Shown piece by piece: positions 6,496 to 13,258 of a DNA stretch of 18,443 bases (positions are counted from its first letter, which is position 1; the number at the start of each line of letters is the position of its first letter). The position numbers were made by a program, and so were the translations under genes. This stretch comes from DASVXQ01 sp046727955 (GTDB lineage: Bacteria; Actinomycetota; CALGFH01), in assembly GCA_046727955.1 (NCBI GenBank), contig JBKPDO010000252.1, positions 1-18,443 on the forward strand, written 5' to 3'. Below the pieces are notes generated by a model. It made no database searches. It had not been told where the DNA came from and was given only the letters and a program-made list of their open reading frames with translations.

Positions 6496-6643
6496 CGTAA
6501 TACCCGCAGTTCTGGCAGACCGCGTGCGGCCGCTTCGCCTGCCGGCACTGCGGGCACGCCGCGTAGGTCGGCGCGTTCGACTTCCAGTGGGCGCGGCGAT
6601 GCCGGGCCTTGGACCGCGGCGTCTTCCGCTTCGGGACGGGCAT
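6467..6643 (-). CDS. rpmF: 50S ribosomal protein L32
   Basis: A 58-aa basic ribosomal protein starting MPVPKRKTPRSKARHRRAHW. The zinc ribbon is CPQC (30-33) with CQNC (43-46). The start is ATG at 6641-6643, with a near-perfect AGGAGGA SD 5 nt upstream. The stop TAA lies inside the first codons of rnc, so the two genes overlap in different frames and are likely coupled. It lies 18 bp after DUF177, its usual partner. Confidence 0.96.
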   Translation of the reverse strand: MPVPKRKTPRSKARHRRAHWKSNAPTYAACPQCRQAKRPHAVCQNCGYYGGRQVVEVD

Positions 6644-6661
6644 CTGTTCCTCCTGTCGGGG

Positions 6662-7225
6662 TTACGTCTTGCTTCCGCCGTTCTCGCGCGACCGGAGCGC
6701 CCCGAGGTCGAGCTCGGCCAGGGCGGCCCAGCGAGGATCGACCGCGCCCTGCAGGTGGTCGCAGTCAGTGACGTTCAGGTCGGCGCCGCACCGCTGGCAG
6801 AGCCCGGCGCAGTCCGGCCGGCACAGCGGGGCCGGCGGGAAGGCCAGCACGATCGCGTCCCTGGCCATGGCGTCCAGCGGCAGGCGGTCGTCGGGCAGCA
6901 GCGCGTAGCCGTCGTCCTCCGCCTCGCGAGGATCGAGGGCGAACAGCTCGCGCACGTCGACGCTCAGCTCCTCGTCGACGGTGCGCAGGCAGCGGGCGCA
7001 TTGCAGCGTGGCCCGCGCGGTCACCTGGCCGGTGACGAGCAGGCCCTCGACCACGGATTCGATCTCGGCGTCGACGGTGACGGGGACGTCGGGCTCCACC
7101 CAGGCGACCGGGGTCGCCATGTCGGGCAGGGGACCACTCTGGACCACGTGCTTGTGTGCTCCAGGCTGGTTGAGGAGCTCGCGGACGTTGATCGCGAGCG
7201 AGGGTGCTGCGGCTTGATTACTCAT
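6662..7225 (-). CDS. DUF177 (YceD-like) zinc-binding protein
   Basis: A 187-aa protein of the DUF177/YceD family, which is almost always encoded just before rpmF and is linked to 23S rRNA and ribosome accumulation in other organisms. Cysteines C76/C79 (CARC) and C135/C139/C143/C146 (CRPDCAGLCQRCG) form the family's metal-binding pattern. The start MSNQAAAPSLAINVREL includes the family N-terminus. ATG at 7225, with AAGG about 8 nt upstream. A promoter candidate lies about 80 bp upstream. Confidence 0.9.
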   Translation of the reverse strand: MSNQAAAPSLAINVRELLNQPGAHKHVVQSGPLPDMATPVAWVEPDVPVTVDAEIESVVEGLLVTGQVTARATLQCARCLRTVDEELSVDVRELFALDPREAEDDGYALLPDDRLPLDAMARDAIVLAFPPAPLCRPDCAGLCQRCGADLNVTDCDHLQGAVDPRWAALAELDLGALRSRENGGSKT

Positions 7226-7303
7226 GTGAGAGACCTTGGTGTTTCGCGTGCCCGCGACGGGGACGCAGGCAGGAGTCTCCGGGACGGCCGAGCCGCCCGA
7301 GGC

Positions 7304-7312
7304 AGGGTAGCA
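7304..7312 (-). promoter_or_regulatory. Possible extended -10 for DUF177-rpmF-rnc (TGCTACCCT)
   Basis: On the minus strand this is TGC-TACCCT, of the TGn-TAnnnT type. It lies in the 141-bp gap between coaD and DUF177, the first sizeable gap upstream of the rpmF-rnc genes. No clear -35 is seen. The rpmB promoter candidate has TGCTACCTT. Confidence 0.3.
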
Positions 7313-7330
7313 GAGAGCTGCGACGAATAG

Positions 7331-7360
7331 GAAACAACGCGCAGGAAAACAACGCGCAGG
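7331..7360. repeat. 15-bp tandem repeat, two copies
   Basis: GAAACAACGCGCAGG is followed immediately by AAAACAACGCGCAGG, just past the coaD stop and upstream of the DUF177 promoter candidate. It may be a simple slippage duplication. Confidence 0.75.
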
Positions 7361-7366
7361 TCCAGC

Positions 7367-7846
7367 TTATGCCCGCGCGGCGCGCTCGCGCAGCCGCAGC
7401 AGCACCGGCTCTGGGACCAGGCCGGTGACGTCGCCGCCGTTGCGCGTGACGTCCTTGACCAGGCTGGAGCTCAGGTAGGAGTAGGAGGGGTTGGCGGTCA
7501 TGAACAGGGTCTCGACACCCGCCAGGCGGTAGTTCATCTGCGCCATCTGGAGCTCGTAGTCGAAGTCGCTGACGGCGCGCAGGCCCTTGACGATGGCGGT
7601 GACCGAGCGGTCGCGGGCGAAGTCGACCAGCAGCCCCTCGAAGGAATCGACCTCGACGCCCGGTATGTCCGCGGTCACTTCTTTGAGCATTGCGAGGCGC
7701 TCCTCAAGGGTGAACAGCGGCTGCTTGCCCGGGTTGATGAGCACCGCGACGATGACCCGGTCGAATACCTGGGCGGCCCGGGCCACGATGTCGAGATGAC
7801 CGTTCGTGACCGGGTCATATGTGCCTGGGCAGCAAGCGATCCGCAC
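7367..7846 (-). CDS. coaD: Phosphopantetheine adenylyltransferase
   Basis: Transfers AMP from ATP to 4'-phosphopantetheine, the penultimate step of coenzyme A synthesis. The 159 residues are the usual length. The nucleotidyltransferase motif TNGH is at 14-17 after CCPGTYDPV; KGLRAVSDFDYELQMAQMNY and the C-terminal SYLSSSLVKDV are diagnostic. GTG start at 7846 with AGGAGG 7 nt upstream. The stop of rsmD is 30 bp upstream, so the two are probably co-transcribed, as is common. Confidence 0.97.
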   Translation of the reverse strand: MRIACCPGTYDPVTNGHLDIVARAAQVFDRVIVAVLINPGKQPLFTLEERLAMLKEVTADIPGVEVDSFEGLLVDFARDRSVTAIVKGLRAVSDFDYELQMAQMNYRLAGVETLFMTANPSYSYLSSSLVKDVTRNGGDVTGLVPEPVLLRLRERAARA

Positions 7847-7876
7847 TGGTCAGCCTCCTGTTAGGGAGATCTCAGC

Positions 7877-8434
7877 TTAACCCGTCAGGTAGGTGGCGAG
7901 GTGCAGGGCGGTGTCGCCGTAGCGGCGCGGGCGGTCGGGGCGCAGGCCGGGCGGCCAGGGCGGCGGCTCGGCGCGGGCGGAGGACTCCAGCGCGAGCACC
8001 GCGCCAGGGATGAGGGCGGTCGCGGTCGCCAGCCGAGCGAGGATGCCGGCGAGCAGCCCCACCGGCAGGGCGTAGGGCGGGTCGAGGAAGACCAGGTCGA
8101 AGGGGCCGTCACGCTGTGTGCGCAGGTACACCTCGGCCTTGGTGCGCCGCACCGTGGCGGTCCCGCTCAGGTCCAGCGCCTCCAGGTTGGCGCGGATCAC
8201 CGCGGTGGCCTGGGCTGACTGCTCGACCAGCACGGCCGACGTCGCTCCGCGCGAGAGCGCCTCGATCGCTAGTGCGCCGGTCCCTGCGAACAGGTCGAGC
8301 ACCCTCGCCCCCTCGACCCTGGGGCCGAGCACCGAGAACAGCGCCTCCCGGACCCGGTCGCTGGTGGGCCGCGTCCCGCTCCCCGGCACCGCTCGCAGCC
8401 GCCGCCCCCCCAGCCGCCCACCCACCACCCGCAT
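7877..8434 (-). CDS. rsmD: 16S rRNA (guanine(966)-N2)-methyltransferase
   Basis: SAM-dependent methyltransferase acting on G966 of 16S rRNA in the 30S subunit. The protein is 185 aa and starts MRVVGGRLGGRRL. It contains RPTSDRVREALFSVL, the SAM-binding motif VLDLFAGTGALAIEALSRGA and the catalytic motif DPPY (in VFLDPPYAL). I use the ATG at 8434 because GGAGGAGGG lies just upstream; the frame extends to 8521, but that extension is not family sequence and runs into a repeat. Confidence 0.95.
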   Translation of the reverse strand: MRVVGGRLGGRRLRAVPGSGTRPTSDRVREALFSVLGPRVEGARVLDLFAGTGALAIEALSRGATSAVLVEQSAQATAVIRANLEALDLSGTATVRRTKAEVYLRTQRDGPFDLVFLDPPYALPVGLLAGILARLATATALIPGAVLALESSARAEPPPWPPGLRPDRPRRYGDTALHLATYLTG

Positions 8435-8475
8435 CGCGCCCTCCTCCGCGGTGAGCGGGATGCCGCACCATCGGC

Positions 8476-8501
8476 CCGCTGCAGCGGCCCCGCTGCAGCG
8501 G
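8476..8501. repeat. 12-bp perfect palindrome repeated twice
   Basis: CCGCTGCAGCGG occurs at 8476-8487 and again at 8490-8501, about 42-67 bp upstream of the rsmD start and next to a palindromic element. Two identical dyads 14 bp apart could be a tandem operator or a cruciform-forming repeat. Confidence 0.75.
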
Positions 8502-8514
8502 CACCCCAGCAAGC

Positions 8515-8575
8515 ATGGCACAGGCGCTCTTGGGGGGCGTGGGGGGAGCGAGCTCCCCCCACAATGGAACGAGGA
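8515..8575 (+). repeat. Interspersed palindromic element, copy 4
   Basis: Left module ATGGCACAGGCGCTCTTGGG continuing GGGC (8515-8538), a perfect palindrome (8539-8562) and right flank AATGGAACGAGGAC. It lies in the gap between rsmD and the TrmB-like gene, with its left module facing rsmD. Confidence 0.9.
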
Positions 8576-8605
8576 CTACGGGTGCCGCATGCAGAAAGTC
8601 ACAGG

Positions 8606-8637
8606 CCCCCGCACCACCAGGTGGTTGGAGGCGGGGG
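8606..8637 (-). terminator. Nested hairpin downstream of the first TrmB-like gene
   Basis: Outer arms CCCCCGC / GCGGGGG enclose inner arms ACCACC / GGTGGT. Another stem, AACCGG-CTTGG-CCGGTT, overlaps the gene's stop at 8676-8692. Neither has a good U-tract, so factor-independent termination is doubtful, but this is the only structured region 3' of the gene. Confidence 0.35.
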
Positions 8638-8691
8638 TCGAGCCCGGGGGGGCCAAGGCCTTTCCCCCGCCGTCCAACCGGCTTGGCCGGT

Positions 8692-9597
8692 TCAGTCGCC
8701 TTTGAACCGTCCCTCTCCTCCACGCGACACAAGCTGGCGCATGGCGCGTGGGCGCCGTCGGGTGCCCGCGAGCACAGGGTCGGTGACCTGGCGCAATGCC
8801 TGGTCGAACGGGATCCCCTGGTCCCAGAGACACTCGAAGGCCTGTCGCAGGCTCTGCCCGAAGCCCGCGTGGTCGATCAGCAGGGACTCGAGCCGGTGGG
8901 TGCCGCCGTCCGGCATCGTCAGGTGGAGGATGGCCCGGCGGCGGTCGAACACGGCGAAGCGCGCCGCGATCTCGTCGACCACACGCGCCTCCACGCCCTG
9001 CGCGCAGTAGAACCTGACGAACTCCCGATGCGACTCACTGAAGCAGGTCGCCCGATCGAGCACCACCCGGAACCGCACCCCGGCGGCGAGCGAATCCAGG
9101 GGTGCGGGCCGGTGGGCCAGCGACCACGGCATGGGCAGGAGATTGACCATCTCTTCCCTGGTCTCGTGGATGAGGCGCTCGTAGGCGTCGATGAGCTGCT
9201 CACGGCCGCTCAAGATGTCCACTGGCTTGCGGTACGGGCCGTCCGGGTCCGCGGCGTCGCGGTTGTCGAGCCCATCGAGGATGCCGGACAGCGCCGCGCT
9301 GCGGCGGCGTGCCTGCTCGCTGAGGAACGCCTCCAGCCGGCCGATCGCCTCGTTGGGCGGGGCGGCGCGAAAACGCGCGACGCCCCCGCCAGCGACCTCG
9401 GAGCAGAGCCCCGCCCGCACTAGCGAATGGATCAGCTCATAGGCGCGCGAGCGCGGCAGTCCCGCCTTGCGGGCGATCTCGCTCACCTTGAACGCCCTGG
9501 GCGCGAGCATGCCTACGTAGCAACGGGCCTCGCCCTGACCCAAGCCATGGCGAACCAGACGGTCGATCAAGTCGGCCTCGGCCGGCTCGCTCGGCAT
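8692..9597 (-). CDS. TrmB-family transcriptional regulator (first of two)
   Basis: A 301-aa DNA-binding regulator. The N-terminal winged helix (about 8-80) reads LVRHGLGQGEARCYVGMLAPRAFKVSEIARKAGLPRSRAYELIHSL in family style, with the recognition helix at GLPRSRAYELI. The remainder resembles the TrmB C-terminal sensor region (a phospholipase-D-like fold in the family), with DILSGREQLIDAYERLI and a repeated strand pattern ending DHAGFGQSLRQAFECLWDQG. The ligand is unknown; archaeal TrmB proteins bind sugars. ATG start at 9597 with GGAAGG 7 nt upstream. It is a divergent paralogue of the next gene, inserted between recG and rsmD, which are normally neighbours. Confidence 0.85.
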   Translation of the reverse strand: MPSEPAEADLIDRLVRHGLGQGEARCYVGMLAPRAFKVSEIARKAGLPRSRAYELIHSLVRAGLCSEVAGGGVARFRAAPPNEAIGRLEAFLSEQARRRSAALSGILDGLDNRDAADPDGPYRKPVDILSGREQLIDAYERLIHETREEMVNLLPMPWSLAHRPAPLDSLAAGVRFRVVLDRATCFSESHREFVRFYCAQGVEARVVDEIAARFAVFDRRRAILHLTMPDGGTHRLESLLIDHAGFGQSLRQAFECLWDQGIPFDQALRQVTDPVLAGTRRRPRAMRQLVSRGGEGRFKGD

Positions 9598-9673
9598 GCT
9601 CTGTCCTTCCAGGGACGACGGATGACGCGAACAGTGGCAGGGGCTCCAGAGGAAGTCAAGCTGCTTTGCGTAG

Positions 9674-9698
9674 AGTAATTAGAGTTGTCGGGATTACT
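9674..9698. promoter_or_regulatory. AT-rich inverted repeat between the two regulator genes
   Basis: AGTAAT (9674-9679) and ATTACT (9693-9698) form a 6-bp inverted repeat with a 13-bp spacer in an AT-rich island of otherwise GC-rich DNA. It overlaps the stop of the upstream regulator and lies about 77-100 bp before the start of the downstream one. It could be an operator for either protein; inference only. Confidence 0.3.
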
Positions 9699-10521
9699 TC
9701 CTGAACCGCTCAAGCGACGGCGGCGGCACGGCGGCTGCCCACTGCTGCTCGAATACCTGAGAGAGCAGTTCGCCCAGGCCAGGGTGCTCCAGCGCGAGCC
9801 AGTGCCCCGGTCCGTTGACCACTCCGGAGTTATTGAGACTGAGCAGGATGGCCCTGCGATCCACCATGCACAGGCCGAGGCCAACCTTATCCGCGAAACG
9901 GATTTGTTCCCCAAGCAGCATCCGCTCGGCGAGCCCGCTGCGGTAGCGCGGATCGTCCAGGAAACCGCGCTCGTAGATCGCCCGGGCGCTGACGCCCTGG
10001 CGCAGGGTGTGCGGGTCGGGAAGCGGCGCGCCGCGCCGCGGCAGCCGCCGGGTGCGGATCACCTCGCCGCGGGCCCCCGCCATCATCGCCTCCTGCCTGG
10101 CCCAGGCCGCCTCGCCCTGCCGCAGGAGCTGGACGAAGTCGAGCGGGTCCTTGGTCGTGGGCGACGAGTAGTAGAGCCGGAAGAGGTCGGCGACCAGGCG
10201 GGTGGTGTCCTCCAGCAGGCCGGCCTGGTCGCGGATGCTCTGCTGCCGCAGCCGCCGGACGACGGTCTGCGGATCGACCGCGCGGAAGCGCGCGACCCGG
10301 CCCGGCTCCTCGGTGAACAGGCCCTTCTCGACCAGCAGCCTGAGGGCGTCGTAGGTCTTGGTGCGGCTGATGTCGGCGAGCTGGGCCAGTTCCGCGGCGC
10401 GCAGGGAGGGACCACCCACGGCGGCGAGATACAGCCGGGCCTCGTTGCGGCTCAGCCCGAATTCGGCCAGGTCCGCGACCAACTGCTCCCCGTCGCCCCA
10501 TCGCGCTTCGCGAACGACCAT
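9694..10521 (-). CDS. TrmB-family transcriptional regulator (second of two)
   Basis: A 275-aa relative of the preceding regulator. The winged helix (about 15-90) contains LAEFGLSRNEARLYLAAV and DISRTKTYDALRLLVEKGLF, the recognition helix being at SRTKTYDAL. The C-terminal part (about 110-275) is sensor-like, with FADKVGLGLCMVDRRAILLSL and GPGHWLALEHPGLGELLSQVFEQQW. ATG start at 10521. The SD is weak, and TAGGCT ends 6 nt before the ATG, so a leaderless transcript is possible. The 96-bp gap to the other regulator suggests separate or coupled expression. Target genes are not evident. Confidence 0.85.
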   Translation of the reverse strand: MVVREARWGDGEQLVADLAEFGLSRNEARLYLAAVGGPSLRAAELAQLADISRTKTYDALRLLVEKGLFTEEPGRVARFRAVDPQTVVRRLRQQSIRDQAGLLEDTTRLVADLFRLYYSSPTTKDPLDFVQLLRQGEAAWARQEAMMAGARGEVIRTRRLPRRGAPLPDPHTLRQGVSARAIYERGFLDDPRYRSGLAERMLLGEQIRFADKVGLGLCMVDRRAILLSLNNSGVVNGPGHWLALEHPGLGELLSQVFEQQWAAAVPPPSLERFRK

Positions 10522-10554
10522 GCTGGCAGCCTAGTGCCTCCCTCGGAGCCTTGA

Positions 10555-10705
10555 CTAGGGCCTGTCTGCAATGGTGATCCGCGGCACGGCGAACCTGCCC
10601 GATCGCGGTGCTGACCCACAACCCAGGGATCACGTCGAGGTACCCGATGGGGGGGTTCGGGGGGGAGTTGTCTCGGGCTCCCCCCTGAATGCAACCAGGC
10701 CCTAG
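10555..10705. mobile_element. MITE-like element with CTAG target duplication
   Basis: A 143-bp core (10559-10701) has imperfect terminal inverted repeats, GGCCTGTCTGCAAT on the left and GGCCTGGTTGCATT on the right (read inward). It is flanked on each side by CTAG (10555-10558 and 10702-10705). IS5-group insertion sequences duplicate YTAR sites such as CTAG, so this fits a non-autonomous IS5-type derivative. It encodes nothing and contains an internal hairpin GGGGGGAG / CTCCCCCC (10660-10685) that could also act on recG mRNA. It lies between the recG stop and the second TrmB gene. Confidence 0.65.
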
Positions 10706-10733
10706 GGCCCAGGGCGATCCGGCCCGCAACCAC

Positions 10734-12851
10734 CTATCCCCGGGCGAGCCATTCGGCGCGGCCGTCGCCGAGACGGGCGATGACCTCCTGCTTTAGGCGC
10801 CGGTGAGCGGGGTCCGCAAGCTCCGGATCCTCCTCGACAAGCGCAAATGCATCAGCCCGAGCCTTGCGGACCCACTCGAAATCCTCTACCAGACGGGCCA
10901 GCTTCAGGTCGGAGAGGCCCGACTGGCGGGCGTCGAAGACCGTGCCCTCGCCGCGGATGCGCAGGTCCTCGTTGGCCAGCTCGAAGCCGTCCGTGGTGCG
11001 GGCGATCGCCGCCATGCGCGCCCGCCCCTCGTCGGTCTGCGGGTCGGCGAAGAGGATGCACAGCCCTGGCGCGCTGCCCCGCCCCACGCGCCCACGGAGC
11101 TGGTGGAGCTGGGACAGGCCGAAGCGGTCGGCGTCCTCGACCAGCATCACGGTGGCGTTGGGCACGTCCACTCCCACCTCCACGACGGTGGTAGAGACCA
11201 GCACGTCGATCTCGCCGGCACGGAAGGCGTCCATGGTCGACTCCTTCTGCCGGGCCGGCATGTCGCCATAGACCAGCCCGACCCGCAGGTCTGGGAAGAC
11301 CTCGCCGCGCAGCCGCTCGGCCTCGGCCTTGGCCGAGCGCACCTCGATCTTGTCGGACTCGTCCTTGAGCGCGCAGACCACGTACGCCTGGTGCCCGGCC
11401 GCGACCTCCTCCCGCACGCGCTGGTAGGCCCGCTCGCGCAGGGACTCGTCGGCGGCCACGTAGGTGGTCACCGGGCTGCGGCCGGGCGGCAGCTCGTCCA
11501 GGGTGGAGACGTCCAGGTCGCCGTAGAGCGTCAGCGCCAGCGTTCTCGGGATCGGGGTGGCCGTCATGATGAGCACGTGTGGCTGGTCGCCCTTCTCGCG
11601 CAGGCGAACGCGCTGGTGCACGCCGAAGCGGTGCTGCTCGTCGACCACCACCGCGCCGAGCCTGGAGAACGTGACGCCCTCGGAGAGCAGCGCGTGGGTG
11701 CCGACGACGACGTCGGCCTCGCCGGCGGCCACCTCCGCGAGCAGCCGCTCCCTGGCGGCCGCGGGCGTGCTGGCGGTGAGCAGGGCCAGCCGCGGCCCGC
11801 CGAACAGCCCGCCCCCCTCCCCCAGCGGCTCAAGCAGCGCGCGGAGGTTGATGAAGTGCTGGTCGGCCAGGACCTCGGTGGGCGCCATGATCGCCCCTTG
11901 GAATCCCGACTGCACCGCGGCCAGCAGGTACCACAGGGCAACCGCCGTCTTGCCGCTGCCGACGTCGCCCTGCAGGAGGCGGTGCATGGGCTTGGGGTGG
12001 GCGATGTCGGCCGCGATCTCGGACATGGCGCGGGACTGCGCGGTAGTGAGCCGGAAGGGCAGGCTCGAGAGCAGGCGCTTGGTAAGGTCGCCGTCACCCA
12101 GCAGCGGGTGGCCCTGCTCACCGCTGGTCTGGGCGCGGCGGCGCAACGCCAGCCCCACCTGGAGCACGAACAGCTCGTCGTAGACCAGCCGGTCCCGCGC
12201 CCTGGACACGGTGTCGAGGTCGGGTGGACGGTGGATGTCCCTGAGCGCCGCCGCGCGTGCCGGCAGGCGGTGGGCGCGCCGCAACTCCTCGGGCACGAAG
12301 TCGGGGACCTGGCCGTAGCCCTCCAGCAGCCCGCCGATGGCGCGCCGCAGCCGCCCGGACGAGATGTCCTTGGTCGCTGGGTAGACCGGGATGACCTCGT
12401 TGGCGAAGCCCTCTGGGTCGTCACCCTCGCGCAGCACCTCGTACACCGGGTTGGCCATGGTGAGCCGGCCGACCTTCCACATCAGCCTGCCGGAGAACGC
12501 CGCCATCGTGCCGACCGGCAGCTTTGTGGCGTGCCACGGCTGGTTGAACCAGGTGCACACCCAGGCGCCGCCGCGGTCGCCGACGCGGATCTCGAGGATC
12601 TTGAGGTTGCGGCGGGGCTGCTTCTTGGCGATGCCCTTCACCGTGCCGACCAGGGTGACCTCGGCGCCGGCCTTGGCGTGGGCGAGGTCGGTCAGGTCGC
12701 CGCGGGTGAGGTAGCGGCGCGGGTAATGCTCGAGCAGGTCGCGGACGGTGCGGTAGCCGAAGGCCGCGTCGATGGTCCTGGCCAGGGTCGCGCTCACCCC
12801 TGGCGCGCGCGTGAGCGGGGTGGCGAGCGGGTCAGCCCTGTTATCCGGCAC
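10734..12851 (-). CDS. recG: ATP-dependent DNA helicase RecG
   Basis: Branch-migration helicase that remodels stalled forks and Holliday junctions. The protein is 705 aa, the usual length. The N-terminal wedge/OB region includes LLEHYPRRYLTRGDLTDL and VTLVGTVKGI. The helicase core has Walker A GDVGSGKT (about 295-302), APTEVLADQH, the DEQH box (404-407, followed by RFGV), TATPIPRTLAL and QLRGRVGRG. I take GTG 12851 as the start because LTRAPGVSATLARTIDAAFGY follows shortly after and the longer extension (to 13010) is antisense to the rpmB leader. TATACT lies 7 nt upstream of this GTG, so the mRNA may be leaderless. It is divergent from rpmB. Confidence 0.97.
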   Translation of the reverse strand: MPDNRADPLATPLTRAPGVSATLARTIDAAFGYRTVRDLLEHYPRRYLTRGDLTDLAHAKAGAEVTLVGTVKGIAKKQPRRNLKILEIRVGDRGGAWVCTWFNQPWHATKLPVGTMAAFSGRLMWKVGRLTMANPVYEVLREGDDPEGFANEVIPVYPATKDISSGRLRRAIGGLLEGYGQVPDFVPEELRRAHRLPARAAALRDIHRPPDLDTVSRARDRLVYDELFVLQVGLALRRRAQTSGEQGHPLLGDGDLTKRLLSSLPFRLTTAQSRAMSEIAADIAHPKPMHRLLQGDVGSGKTAVALWYLLAAVQSGFQGAIMAPTEVLADQHFINLRALLEPLGEGGGLFGGPRLALLTASTPAAARERLLAEVAAGEADVVVGTHALLSEGVTFSRLGAVVVDEQHRFGVHQRVRLREKGDQPHVLIMTATPIPRTLALTLYGDLDVSTLDELPPGRSPVTTYVAADESLRERAYQRVREEVAAGHQAYVVCALKDESDKIEVRSAKAEAERLRGEVFPDLRVGLVYGDMPARQKESTMDAFRAGEIDVLVSTTVVEVGVDVPNATVMLVEDADRFGLSQLHQLRGRVGRGSAPGLCILFADPQTDEGRARMAAIARTTDGFELANEDLRIRGEGTVFDARQSGLSDLKLARLVEDFEWVRKARADAFALVEEDPELADPAHRRLKQEVIARLGDGRAEWLARG

Positions 12852-12858
12852 GCGCCCG

Positions 12859-12864
12859 AGTATA
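12859..12864 (-). promoter_or_regulatory. -10 element of recG, possibly giving a leaderless mRNA
   Basis: TATACT on the minus strand matches the -10 consensus at 5 of 6 positions and is 7 bp from the GTG at 12851, which is the normal distance from -10 to the transcription start. No SD precedes that GTG. A -35 is not evident. Confidence 0.4.
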
Positions 12865-12937
12865 GGGGCGTTTGGAGACACAGCTCGGGATTTTCGGCGC
12901 GCAATGGCTCGCGCGGCCGGCGGCCAGCCCTGTGGCA

Positions 12938-12967
12938 TTGCTGGAACACCGCAGGTCGTGCTACCTT
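12938..12967 (+). promoter_or_regulatory. Promoter candidate for rpmB
   Basis: TTGCTG (12938-12943) lies 18 bp before TACCTT (12962-12967), which is preceded by TGC to form an extended -10. The start would be near 12974, leaving a leader of about 57 nt. The leader contains the dyad GACGCG-GTTC-CGCGTC (12984-12999), a possible site of regulation. Confidence 0.35.
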
Positions 12968-13030
12968 TTCGCGGCTTCTCTGCGACGCGGTTCCGCGTCC
13001 CACCCAGCAACTAGGAAGGTTCTCAACACC

Positions 13031-13222
13031 ATGGCTGCCGTCTGCGACATCTGCGGCAAGCACCCGGGCTTCGGGATGTCCGTGAGCTTCTCGCACAAGC
13101 GCAACCCGCGCCGCTGGAACCCGAATGTCCAGCGGATCCGCATCCTCGAGGGCCGCACGCCGGTGCGCCGCAACGTCTGCACCTCCTGCCTCAAGGCAAA
13201 CAAGGTGCGCCGCGCAGTCTGA
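13031..13222 (+). CDS. rpmB: 50S ribosomal protein L28
   Basis: A 63-aa ribosomal protein. It starts MAAVCDICGKHPGFGMSVSF and contains SHKRNPRRWNPNVQRIRI. The two CxxC pairs (CDIC near residue 5 and CTSC near residue 50) make it a zinc-binding (C+) L28. ATG at 13031, with AGGAAGG about 11 nt upstream. A longer in-frame extension to 12872 covers the promoter and is not L28 sequence. It is divergent from recG, as in many actinobacteria. Confidence 0.97.
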   Translation: MAAVCDICGKHPGFGMSVSFSHKRNPRRWNPNVQRIRILEGRTPVRRNVCTSCLKANKVRRAV

Positions 13223-13258
13223 CGCCGCTCCCGCCAGCGCGAGAGAGGGCGAGGCCGC

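Noticed and set aside
9598..9693. Promoter TTGACT followed 17 bp later by CACTGT upstream of the first TrmB gene
   Set aside because: The -35 is good, but the -10 lacks the conserved first T of TAnnnT; not strong enough to annotate.
10660..10685. Intrinsic terminator for recG
   Set aside because: The GGGGGGAG / CTCCCCCC stem is strong, but no U-tract follows on the minus strand, and it lies within the MITE candidate.
12872..13030. N-terminal extension of L28 (116 aa in total)
   Set aside because: L28 proteins start at MAAVCDICGK; the extension covers the promoter and leader and is not ribosomal-protein sequence.
10803..13085. A 760-codon plus-strand open frame opposite recG
   Set aside because: It is antisense to a clear recG, its composition is dominated by Gly/Arg/His/Val/Gln, and it has no recognisable motif; long antisense frames are expected at this GC content.
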